Assembly: GCA_031367105.1 (NCBI GenBank) | Contig: JANLPG010000030.1 | Span: forward strand, 1 to 64,000 | DNA from: Palsa-1233 sp031367105 | GTDB lineage: Bacteria > Gemmatimonadota > Gemmatimonadetes > Gemmatimonadales > GWC2-71-9 | Direction of reading: 5' to 3' | DNA: 64,000 nt | In this document: one piece after another, positions 25,488 to 32,849 of the stretch | Layout of the letters: each line of letters opens with the position of its first letter | Position numbering within the stretch: position 1 is the first letter of the stretch | Position numbers and translations under genes: made by a program | The notes under the pieces: generated by a model | What the model was told of the DNA's origin: nothing | Databases searched by the model: none | What the model saw: only the letters and a program-made list of their open reading frames with translations

Positions 25488-26227
25488 CGATCGAGCCCCT
25501 TGAGCCAGTGCTGGAAGGTCTCGAAATCGGCGAGCTGATCGGCCGGGGGCGGCGCCGGACTGGTCTGATAGAATGCGTCGTAGGCAGTGCCCGAGCCGGT
25601 GGCTGGCGGAGCGACCGCGGCCACCTCGGCCAGCCATTCCCGGAGGGGACGCCCTCCGCTCAGCGCAGCATCGTAGGGTCGCGGGCGGCGACTTTGGACT
25701 TCGGCCGCGATGCTGTCTCGTCGTGCCCGGAGTTCGGCATTGGCCGGATCACGGCTGACCAGGGCGCTGTATACCTCAGCTGCGCGATCGAGATGCCCCT
25801 GCCGATGGTAGAGGCCCGCCAGCGATTCGGTCAGCAGCGGCTCCGCCAGCCCCGCGGCAGGGTCGTCGTCGGTGAACAGCAATTCGTCGGATTCCTCCCC
25901 GGTCCGTGCCGCTCCCGAATCTGGGCGCGCCTCGAACTGCCACAACGCCCGGAGCACGCCTGGATGGTCCGGGTCGGTCGCGAGGGCGACCCGGAGCGCC
26001 GCTTCTGCCTCCCGCGGCTCACCCTGATCCAGGAGAATCCGGGACAGTACCACCAAGCACGGGAGGTCGGCGGGCCGACGGCCCAGCCCCTCCCGAGCCA
26101 CGGCCGCCGCCTCAGCGTAGGCGCCCCGCTTCCGCAGCCCCTCCGCCAACGCGGCGCAGGCGGCCGGGACGGGTTCCTCCCGCCAACGTCGGGCAAGCTC
26201 GTCAAGGGAGGAGAAGGATTCAGGCAT
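25484..26227 (-). CDS. TPR-repeat protein
   Basis: A 247-residue protein of two TPR blocks. Residues 20-95 form two to three repeats (CAALAEGLRKRGAYAEAAAV, RPADLPCLVVLSRIL, EPREAEAALRVALATDPDHP); after an acidic spacer near 105-125 another repeat pair follows (ESLAGLYHRQGHLDRAAEVYSAL). The C-terminus is disordered, Pro-rich and ends in an amphipathic DFETFQHWLKGL helix. There is no signal peptide, so it should be a cytoplasmic scaffold. It is the first gene of the aroQ-efp-accBC-ftsK run and divergent from ppiD. Function unknown. Confidence 0.75.
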   Translation of the reverse strand: MPESFSSLDELARRWREEPVPAACAALAEGLRKRGAYAEAAAVAREGLGRRPADLPCLVVLSRILLDQGEPREAEAALRVALATDPDHPGVLRALWQFEARPDSGAARTGEESDELLFTDDDPAAGLAEPLLTESLAGLYHRQGHLDRAAEVYSALVSRDPANAELRARRDSIAAEVQSRRPRPYDAALSGGRPLREWLAEVAAVAPPATGSGTAYDAFYQTSPAPPPADQLADFETFQHWLKGLDR

Positions 26228-26314
26228 AGGCTCTGCGAGTGGCCGTGGGGATGGGATCGCAAGACTACCCCCCGCCGAGCCCCGGTGTCAACCATCCCGA
26301 AGTGGGTCCGCGCC

Positions 26315-26343
26315 TTGAGGTTCGGACTCTGGAGGCCTAGGTT
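26315..26343 (+). promoter_or_regulatory. Candidate promoter of the ppiD-like gene
   Basis: TTGAGG at 26315-26320 and TAGGTT at 26338-26343 are separated by 17 bases, a fair sigma70-type match located 44 bases before the first ATG of the folding-factor gene. It lies in the 159-base divergent region between that gene and the TPR gene. Confidence 0.4.
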
Positions 26344-26386
26344 TGCGGGCTATGTCTCACCCAGTCTGGAGCCGGTCGAACCGCCT

Positions 26387-28240
26387 ATGATGCAAGCCTT
26401 CCGTAACGCCGCGAAGCCGGTGGTCTACCTGATCACGATCACGTTCCTCGCCTGGCTCATCGTGGACCTGAGCGGGATCACCGGTAACGGTGGCCTCCTG
26501 ACCAAGACCAATGTGGGCTCCATCAACGGCAACACCGTCGATGCCCGGATCTATCAGCAAGCCGTCCAGCAGGCGATTACGCAGCGCCAGCAACAGTCGG
26601 GCAAGTCCCTCGGCCTCGAGGAGACCGAGCAGGTCCGCAATGAGGTGTGGGACCAGTTCGTTCAGAACGCGGTCATCACGGACCAGATCGCGAAGCACAA
26701 TCTCTCGGTCAACACCGACGAGATCGCCGATGCCATCCGCAACGTGCCGCCGCAAGAGGTACGTGCCCTGCCTGACTTCCAGACCGCCGGCAAGTTCGAC
26801 CTCGGCAAGTATCAGCGCTGGCTGGCATCGCCGGTCGGGCAGCAGGCGGTGCCGGTGCTCGAGGCACGCTATCGCGACGAGATTCTCCAGTCCAAGCTGC
26901 TCCGAAACGTGACAGCGGACATCTTCCTCTCCGACGCGGCGTTGTGGGAACGCTACAAGGACCAGCACGAGCAGGTGAGGATCTCGCTGACTGCGATCAT
27001 TGCCCGGAACGCGGTGCCAGACAGCGCCGTCACGGTGACGTCCGCCGAGGTCGAGACCTACTTCACTGCCCACAAGGACGAGTTCAAGCGCCCTCGTACG
27101 GCGTACCTCTCGTTCGTGTCCGTACCGCGGCGGATTGATGCCAGCGACTCTGCCGCGGCGCTCGCCCGCGCAAAGGCGCTGCGCGCCGAAATCGTCGGCG
27201 GCGCCCCATTCGCGGAGGTGGCGAAGCGGGAATCGTCCGACACCGGGAGCGCGCGCAACGGGGGGGATTTGGGCGAATTCGGCAGGGGGGCGATGGTGGC
27301 CGCGTTCGACCAGGCCGCCTTCTCGCTTCCGCTCAATACCCTCTCCGAGCCGGTGCTTACCGATTTCGGCTATCACCTCATTGAGGTGACCAAGCGGACG
27401 ACCGACAAGGTGACCGCACGGCACGTCCTGATTCCGGTCGAACTGGCTGGGGCGCACCGCGACCTGGTCGACCGGCAGGCCGACTCGCTTGAACGGCTGG
27501 CCGCCGAGCACCTCGATCCGGCAGCCCTCGACACCGCCGCCCGGTCGTTGAAGCTCCCGATCGGCCAGACCGGCCCGGTTCAGGAAGGCACCCGCGTCCT
27601 GCTGGGCACCTATGTCATCCCGGACGCCGGGACGTGGGCCTTCCAGGCCAAGGTGGGAGAGACTTCGCCCGTGATCGATGGTGACGCCGCGTTCTACGTC
27701 TTCCGGGTCGATTCCGTGGAAGCAGCCGGGACGCCGCCGCTCGCGAATGTGACACGGGCTGTCATCAGCGTCGTCGCCGATAAGAAGAAGGAAGCCAAGG
27801 CGAAGCAGATTGGCGAGGAACTCATCCGCCGACTCACCACGGGCCTGCTGTTGCCCGCCGTATCGAAGGCCCTTGGCCTGCCCAACCGGGAATTCCCGCT
27901 CTTCTCCCGCGTGAATCCTCCGCTGACAGTGCCCACGGTGATTGGAGCCGCGTTCGGTCTGGCGAAGGGCAAGCCGAGTCCAGTCATCGAAACCGCCGAC
28001 GGCCTGTATGTGATCGAAGTACTCGAGCGGGTTCCGGCCGACTCGGCCGCATTCACGCGCGACAAGGACCAGATCCGTGCCGATATGATCCGTGCGGCCA
28101 AGCAGGAGCGGGTGCGGCAGTACCTCGCCGCGCTGCGTGCCGACGCAAAGATCAAGGACGAGCGCGCGGGGCTGCAGCGGACCAACGCACAGGCCGAAGC
28201 CAATGCCGCCGCTCAGGCCGCGACGACCAAAAAACGCTAG
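26387..28240 (+). CDS. PpiD/SurA-like periplasmic peptidyl-prolyl isomerase
   Basis: A 617-residue membrane-anchored folding factor. The start is one of two adjacent ATG codons (26387, 26390); the frame is open for 290 codons upstream but that part has no protein-like family features. A single membrane helix at about residues 11-32 (VVYLITITFLAWLIVDL) anchors it with the bulk in the periplasm. An N-terminal chaperone (SurA_N-like) region follows (GSINGNTVDARIYQQAVQQ, FDLGKYQRWL). A parvulin domain lies about residues 225-345, with KRESSDTGSARNGGDLGEFGRG and FGYHLIEV. A second PPIase-like repeat is degenerate. It resembles PpiD, which assists proteins leaving Sec. A strong terminator lies 30 bases after its stop. 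Confidence 0.9.
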   Translation: MMQAFRNAAKPVVYLITITFLAWLIVDLSGITGNGGLLTKTNVGSINGNTVDARIYQQAVQQAITQRQQQSGKSLGLEETEQVRNEVWDQFVQNAVITDQIAKHNLSVNTDEIADAIRNVPPQEVRALPDFQTAGKFDLGKYQRWLASPVGQQAVPVLEARYRDEILQSKLLRNVTADIFLSDAALWERYKDQHEQVRISLTAIIARNAVPDSAVTVTSAEVETYFTAHKDEFKRPRTAYLSFVSVPRRIDASDSAAALARAKALRAEIVGGAPFAEVAKRESSDTGSARNGGDLGEFGRGAMVAAFDQAAFSLPLNTLSEPVLTDFGYHLIEVTKRTTDKVTARHVLIPVELAGAHRDLVDRQADSLERLAAEHLDPAALDTAARSLKLPIGQTGPVQEGTRVLLGTYVIPDAGTWAFQAKVGETSPVIDGDAAFYVFRVDSVEAAGTPPLANVTRAVISVVADKKKEAKAKQIGEELIRRLTTGLLLPAVSKALGLPNREFPLFSRVNPPLTVPTVIGAAFGLAKGKPSPVIETADGLYVIEVLERVPADSAAFTRDKDQIRADMIRAAKQERVRQYLAALRADAKIKDERAGLQRTNAQAEANAAAQAATTKKR

Positions 28241-28269
28241 TCGCCTCGCCTGTCACGAGCGCACGCACG

Positions 28270-28299
28270 ACGGGCGCCCGAGTTCACTCGGGCGCCCGT
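28270..28299. terminator. Bidirectional terminator hairpin between ppiD-like gene and tatA
   Basis: A perfect 13-bp stem (28270-28282 with 28287-28299) with TTCA loop lies between two convergent genes, 30 bases after the ppiD-like stop and 29 bases after the tatA stop. The downstream T-tract on the plus strand is short (TTGGCTTTCTGG). Confidence 0.8.
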
Positions 28300-28327
28300 T
28301 GGCTTTCTGGCAGGTGGCGTGATGCCG

Positions 28328-28588
28328 TTACTGAGACAGCCGCTTCGGTTCGCCGCCGGTCGGCGCGCCCGTGGACGACTCCGGTCGTTCACCGTCGATC
28401 ATCCGCGGTGGGTTTCGCTCGCTGTCCGGAGGGTTGAGCATGGCGTCCTGGGTATCGGTCAACGACCGCTTGAACTCGCGGATCCCCTTGCCCATCGACG
28501 AGCCGATCTCGGGCAGGCGCTTTGCTCCAAAGACGAGCAAGGCGACCACCAGCAGGATCATGATTTCGCTGAAGCCGAGATTTGGCAT
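28328..28588 (-). CDS. tatA: Twin-arginine translocase subunit TatA
   Basis: TatA oligomers form the protein-conducting element of the Tat system, which exports folded proteins. The 86-residue protein has the short N-terminal membrane helix (FSEIMILLVVALLVFGAKRLPEIG split by the FG hinge), the amphipathic helix SMGKGIREFKRSLTD, and a polar disordered tail. No tatB gene is near, so TatA may act alone with TatC, as in many non-proteobacteria. The tatC sequence is 4 kb away in the fused gene at 32850-36416 rather than adjacent. A terminator follows the stop. Confidence 0.93.
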   Translation of the reverse strand: MPNLGFSEIMILLVVALLVFGAKRLPEIGSSMGKGIREFKRSLTDTQDAMLNPPDSERNPPRMIDGERPESSTGAPTGGEPKRLSQ

Positions 28589-28601
28589 GGTTGACTCCGG
28601 T

Positions 28602-28874
28602 TCAGAAGAGCGAGCGCGCAGCGTAATACGCCACCGCGACGCCGAGCAGGCTCAAGAGGGTGACGTGCATCCCCATCGGCCCAAGCGTAAAGGATACCAC
28701 GAGGAGATTGACGGACACAGGGCCGAAGGTCGGGGTCACCGCAAAGGTGAAGAACGACCGCGCGGCGCTTTCCGGCAGGAATCGTTCCAGCAGGGCTGCC
28801 AGAAAGCCCCCGAGGATGAACCCGACGACCAGCACGCCGAGGTAGAAGCCAGGACGCTTCGGTGATGCTGCCAT
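28602..28874 (-). CDS. DUF4321-like small membrane protein
   Basis: A 90-residue protein with two or three hydrophobic segments: GVLVVGFILGGFLAALLERFL near residues 13-33, a middle stretch with SFFTFAVTPTFGPVSVNLLVV, and TLLSLLGVAVAYYAA at the end. The pattern, GG in helix 1, a FGP-xx-VNL block and a final LGV-(I/V)AYYAAR, resembles the DUF4321 family, which often lies near prenyl synthase, tat or maf/mreB genes. Function unknown. ATG shares its A with the ispB-like stop (TGATG). Confidence 0.7.
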   Translation of the reverse strand: MAASPKRPGFYLGVLVVGFILGGFLAALLERFLPESAARSFFTFAVTPTFGPVSVNLLVVSFTLGPMGMHVTLLSLLGVAVAYYAARSLF

Positions 28875-29866
28875 CAGCTCCTCCGCTCCAGTACGAAGCC
28901 CAGCGCCGAGCGCAGGGTATCCCGCGCTGGGGAATCGGGCAGTAGCGCCAGATCGTCTTCCGCCTGCGACATCAGCAGCTGGGCGCGTTCCCTGGCATAA
29001 TCGAGCCCGCCGTGGGCGGTGACGGCGGCCACCACCGCGCCGATTGCCTCCGGTTCGGGATCCGGCGACCGCATCAACGACTCCAGCGCCGAGCGTTCAC
29101 CCCGCGACAGGTGGGGCAGCGCGTAGATCAGCGGGAGCGTCACCTTGTGCTCGTGCAGGTCGAGTCCCGAGGGCTTCCCTGTCATTGCCTGGTCGGCGGT
29201 GTAGTCGAGCAGGTCATCGGTAATCTGGAATGCCATGCCGAGTTTCTCCCCGAAGCGGGCGAGGGCTTGGCGTTGCGCCTCGGGTGCGCCAAGGGCCCCG
29301 ACCTCGCAGGCGCCGGACATCAGGGAGGCGGTCTTGGCCCGGATCAGCAGATCGTACTGCGCTTCGGTGAAATCGAGCGGGTCGTGCGCCAGCAATTGGC
29401 GCATCTCCCCGACGGTCATCTCGGTGGTGACGCGTGAGAGGATCCGCAGCGCTTCGAGATCTCCCAGACGGACCAGTTCCACCACCGCGCGCGAATAGAG
29501 GAAGTCACCCATGATCACCGACACCTGATGCGAGAACAGGGCGTTGATCGTTGGCATCCCGCGGCGCAACGTCGAATGATCGACAGCATCGTCGTGGACG
29601 AGGGTCGCGAGGTGGATCAATTCGATGACGGCCGCGAACGTGGCGGCGCGGGGCGTCGGTCCCCCCGTCGCCTGATCGGCCAACAGCACCAGCGTGGGCC
29701 GCAGCATCTTGCCACGCATCCGGAGCAGGTGGGTGTTGACTTCGCCGATGAGCGGGAAGTCGTCTTCGATCATCCGGCGCATCTCGCCCTCGACCTGGTC
29801 GAGCCGGATTCCGACCGGCGCCTGCAGATCCGCGAGCGTGACTGCACCGACCTGAGGCAATGTCAC
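28874..29866 (-). CDS. Polyprenyl diphosphate synthase (IspB-like)
   Basis: A trans-isoprenyl diphosphate synthase that makes the long isoprenoid chain of menaquinone or ubiquinone from FPP/GPP and IPP. The 330-residue protein has GKMLRP (52-57), the first Asp-rich motif DDAVD at 92-96 followed by RRG, and the second motif DDLLD at 217-221. The residues ahead of the first motif (ATLVHDDAVD) suggest a medium to long chain product of the octaprenyl/solanesyl type; the exact length cannot be read. ATGA overlap with the TPR gene upstream. Confidence 0.9.
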   Translation of the reverse strand: MTLPQVGAVTLADLQAPVGIRLDQVEGEMRRMIEDDFPLIGEVNTHLLRMRGKMLRPTLVLLADQATGGPTPRAATFAAVIELIHLATLVHDDAVDHSTLRRGMPTINALFSHQVSVIMGDFLYSRAVVELVRLGDLEALRILSRVTTEMTVGEMRQLLAHDPLDFTEAQYDLLIRAKTASLMSGACEVGALGAPEAQRQALARFGEKLGMAFQITDDLLDYTADQAMTGKPSGLDLHEHKVTLPLIYALPHLSRGERSALESLMRSPDPEPEAIGAVVAAVTAHGGLDYARERAQLLMSQAEDDLALLPDSPARDTLRSALGFVLERRS

Positions 29867-31737
29867 GGGAGCCGGCTCGCAATGTGGGTGAGCCGATCGG
29901 CGACGTCCTGGAACGACACATCCACGGCGAGAACACGCTCATAGCAGGTGCGAGCGTCGCTCAATTTGCCCTGAGCTTCCTGCGCGCGCGCGAGCCAATA
30001 GAGCACGCCGATTTTCTCCGCGTCATCCTCCGGGCCCCGTTCCACCGCCCGCAACACCGCCTCGGCGACCGCAGGACGCCCCTGATCAAAGAAGGCCTCT
30101 CCCAGCGCCTCGGAAGTCCGCAGGCGCGCCTCCGGAGAACGCAGCGCCTTCTGGAATTCGCCGATCGCCTCCTCGAGCAACCCCATCCCCTTGAAGGCGA
30201 TCCCCAGATCGTAGTGCGACTGATGATCTTCAATTGGCAAGTTCTGGTCGAGCGCTCGCTTGAACTCGGCGAGGGCCTCGCGAAAGGTCTCGTCCTCGTC
30301 GGGTGAGATCGCGGTCGTTTCGGTACGCATCCGGGTCGAGCGCGGTCCGGCATCGTCGTTCATCATCGCGGCGAAGTCGATAAACCCTTCCGGCGTCTGT
30401 TCCGCCGGCGCGTTCGGAACCATTGCGCGCAACGCTGCACGGGCTCGCTCGTTGTGTTCGTCCAGCTCGAGGATCCGGCGGTAGACCGCGACCGCTTTGT
30501 CGGCACTGCCTTCCCGCACGAAGGCGTCGCCAAGCTCGACGTACGACTCACAGAGGCGCGGCGCATCCTTCATCTGGGAGGCCACTTCGACTCGCGCCTG
30601 GTAGCGTCCGATTGAGGCCGGCTCGGCCTGAACGAGTTCGCCAGCCACTTGCCAGGCGTGCAACAACTCGCCCTGCCCCTGATAACCGGCGAGGGCTTGC
30701 TCGAGCCGAGCGATGCCGCCGGCACGATCGCCGTGTTCAAGCAGCGCGTGGGCGGTGACCCGCTGGCCGAGTGGGTCGTCAAGCGTCACCCCTTCCGGCA
30801 GCTCCGGCATCGGCGGCGCAAACGCGGCACCGGTCTCGAGGAAAACCAGTGGTGCGCCGCCCTCGGTGCTCGCATCCCCAGCGGCCTCCAGTCGCTCGCC
30901 CGGGGAATCGTGCGAAGTGACTTCGAGACCATCGACCGTCGCCATCTCGCCGGCCTCGGCGGCCGTGCGCGAGACGTTTACGAGCCCGTCCAGCATCACA
31001 CTTGGCGGGAGCGGTCCGTCGATCTCCGTATCGGGACTGTTCTGTTCCAGCCCTTCGATAGGAACCGATTCGCTGGGGCGCTCGAACTCAAGATCTTCGA
31101 CAACCGTGCCTGCGAGGATCGAAGCGCCGGTGAGGTCCAGAGAAACCTCGGAGGCTCGCTCAAGTTGCAGATCGGTGTCGATGAACACCAGCCCGCGACC
31201 ACTCTCGCTCCCGATCGGCCCCGTCGGCGGTGGTGGCTCGGGAGCGTGATCACGGCCGAGCAACTCGTCGATGAGCCCCTGGAGGTCACGCCAACCCGAG
31301 AACTCAGCCGCAAACGCATCAATTGCCGTTCGGGCTGCATCGCTCCGACCGACATCTCCCATCCGCTTGAGATAGGTGCTCAGCTGCAGACGGACGTCAT
31401 AGAGTACCCGCTTGCGCGCCTGATACCGGGCGAGTTCGAGGTGTGTGCGGATCCGTTCCGGATCCAGCCGGAGAATCTTGCCGCAGAGCGCGATGGCATT
31501 ATTGAAAAAGCCCTGCTCCCCGTACCGGGTCGCCGCCTGATCCCAGGCGTCGCACGCCGCGTGGTCCTCGCCCGCCTTGTGCTCCAGGTCGCCAATGCGA
31601 TTGTAGAGCGATGGGTCGGCCCCCTCGGTGCCGCCCTCGGCACCGCGGATCGCCTGGCGGTAGAGCTCGATCGCTGCGCGCCATTCTTCCCGCTGTTCGT
31701 GCTGGCGCGCAGCGACTTTGAGCTTGTCAAGCGTCAT
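29863..31737 (-). CDS. Large TPR protein with acidic central region
   Basis: A 624-residue cytoplasmic protein without signal peptide. TPR helices occupy residues 1-150 (DKLKVAARQHEQREEWRAAI, ATRYGEQGFFNNAIALCGKIL). A long acidic low-complexity middle (about 160-300) follows, then more TPR repeats to the end (VTAHALLEHGDRAGGIARLEQAL, EGSADKAVAVYRRILELDEHN, QSHYDLGIAFKGMGLLEEAIGEFQ). The last repeat block recurs in TPR proteins of several delta- and acidobacterial groups, some of them linked to motility. It heads the ispB-DUF4321-tatA operon. Function unknown. Confidence 0.75.
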   Translation of the reverse strand: MTLDKLKVAARQHEQREEWRAAIELYRQAIRGAEGGTEGADPSLYNRIGDLEHKAGEDHAACDAWDQAATRYGEQGFFNNAIALCGKILRLDPERIRTHLELARYQARKRVLYDVRLQLSTYLKRMGDVGRSDAARTAIDAFAAEFSGWRDLQGLIDELLGRDHAPEPPPPTGPIGSESGRGLVFIDTDLQLERASEVSLDLTGASILAGTVVEDLEFERPSESVPIEGLEQNSPDTEIDGPLPPSVMLDGLVNVSRTAAEAGEMATVDGLEVTSHDSPGERLEAAGDASTEGGAPLVFLETGAAFAPPMPELPEGVTLDDPLGQRVTAHALLEHGDRAGGIARLEQALAGYQGQGELLHAWQVAGELVQAEPASIGRYQARVEVASQMKDAPRLCESYVELGDAFVREGSADKAVAVYRRILELDEHNERARAALRAMVPNAPAEQTPEGFIDFAAMMNDDAGPRSTRMRTETTAISPDEDETFREALAEFKRALDQNLPIEDHQSHYDLGIAFKGMGLLEEAIGEFQKALRSPEARLRTSEALGEAFFDQGRPAVAEAVLRAVERGPEDDAEKIGVLYWLARAQEAQGKLSDARTCYERVLAVDVSFQDVADRLTHIASRLP

Positions 31738-31800
31738 GGCCGACCGGGGGTTGGGTGTGGCTCAAGTATCGATGGGGCTTGAGGTTCTAAGTGTAGGCCG

Positions 31801-31831
31801 GGCCCCGGTCAGGGGCAAGCTGACCGGGGCC
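31801..31831 (-). terminator. Terminator-like hairpin after the lipoprotein gene
   Basis: A perfect 12-bp inverted repeat (31801-31812 with 31820-31831, 7-base loop) lies 42 bases after the stop of the minus-strand lipoprotein gene and before the TPR gene. A clear U-tract is lacking. Confidence 0.6.
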
Positions 31832-31873
31832 TGGGACAACAGAAAGGACGCTCTTCCCAGTATCGGAGGGAGC

Positions 31874-32719
31874 CTACCAGTTCACCCGGATCAGCTCAGG
31901 ATTTCCCGGATCGCTTTGAAAGGCCCAGTCGAGCAGGAGGTAGCCGGAGCCTGCGAAAACGACCCGAAGTGCCCCATAGCGCTTGAAGCCGTCCGGCCCC
32001 GTCATCTGGACTACATAGCCCCAACCCGGAGTGGCCTCGAGCCCGCTCCGCCCGAAGCCGCTCAGCGGGGCGACATCGATCTCCTGAAGCGACCCCACTG
32101 GCGCCTGGCCGTAGCGGATGATTTCGGTTCCGCTGCGCTGCGGTACAAAAAAGAAGCGACCAGCAGCGTCACGCTGGACCGTCAGATCGACATCGCCCGC
32201 TCCGCTCATCACCCAACCGAGTTCGGAACGAATCGCCCCACCGTTCCCGTCGAGATCGCGCCAGAAGCGAAAGCCGGCACGGGCATCGTCCGCCTGACGG
32301 GCGTAGACGGCGACGCTGGTCGCCTCGTAGCGGGGAGTGTCCTCGCGGATCGGCGATCGATCGGAGTCGACCCCGTCAGTGCTCTCCGCAACGATGCTGA
32401 AGCAGCGGGGAACGCCGTTGGTGAGTGCCCCTGCCACGAAATCCGGGGCGACGGTCGTCCCCTCCATCACCCAGGGCGTGAGGCAGAGATCACGATCCAG
32501 ATCATAGGGTGACGAATAGACGCGATAGCGGAGAAACCTCCCGGGCGCGGCACGATAGGGTTCGTCGGTCCAGTGCAGACCGATCGCTCCATCCAGCGAT
32601 GCGCTGGTGAGCTGGCTCGGCCGTGGTAGTGGCCCACCGCCGGGAAGCGTCGGGGACGCCTGACAACCAACGAGTATCGAGAGACCGAGGATGCCGAAGA
32701 TCAACGACCGGAAAGCCAT
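31874..32719 (-). CDS. Uncharacterised lipoprotein with FnIII-like domain
   Basis: A 281-residue protein from ATG 32719. The N-terminus is a lipoprotein signal peptide, MAFRSLIFGILGLSILVGC, with lipobox LVGC and Cys19 as the acylated residue; Gln follows Cys, suggesting outer-membrane sorting if Lol rules hold. Residues 38-130 look like a fibronectin type III-like beta sandwich (ASLDGAIGLHWTDEP, RYRVYSSPYD, CFSIVAESTDG). The rest is beta-rich with VAVYARQADD and FFFVPQRSGTEIIRYGQ. I recognise no named family. It is flanked by the fused tatC-lptD gene upstream and a terminator-like hairpin downstream, and may be a passenger of the Tol operon. Confidence 0.72.
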   Translation of the reverse strand: MAFRSLIFGILGLSILVGCQASPTLPGGGPLPRPSQLTSASLDGAIGLHWTDEPYRAAPGRFLRYRVYSSPYDLDRDLCLTPWVMEGTTVAPDFVAGALTNGVPRCFSIVAESTDGVDSDRSPIREDTPRYEATSVAVYARQADDARAGFRFWRDLDGNGGAIRSELGWVMSGAGDVDLTVQRDAAGRFFFVPQRSGTEIIRYGQAPVGSLQEIDVAPLSGFGRSGLEATPGWGYVVQMTGPDGFKRYGALRVVFAGSGYLLLDWAFQSDPGNPELIRVNW

Positions 32720-32849
32720 ACGACGCTCCACGCGCGGGGATGCGTGCAGCAAAGGCAGGGCTCGTGCCGTTGGCATCGGCGCTGTTCGCGGGTGACCGCA
32801 GCCGCAGGCGCCTCGCTGGAGGGACGGCTGCGTCCCGCAAGGAGGACAG

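Noticed and set aside
25508..26386. In-frame 293-codon extension of the ppiD-like gene
   Set aside because: It is antisense to the TPR gene, and the membrane anchor typical of PpiD begins at the ATG pair 26387/26390 behind a candidate promoter.
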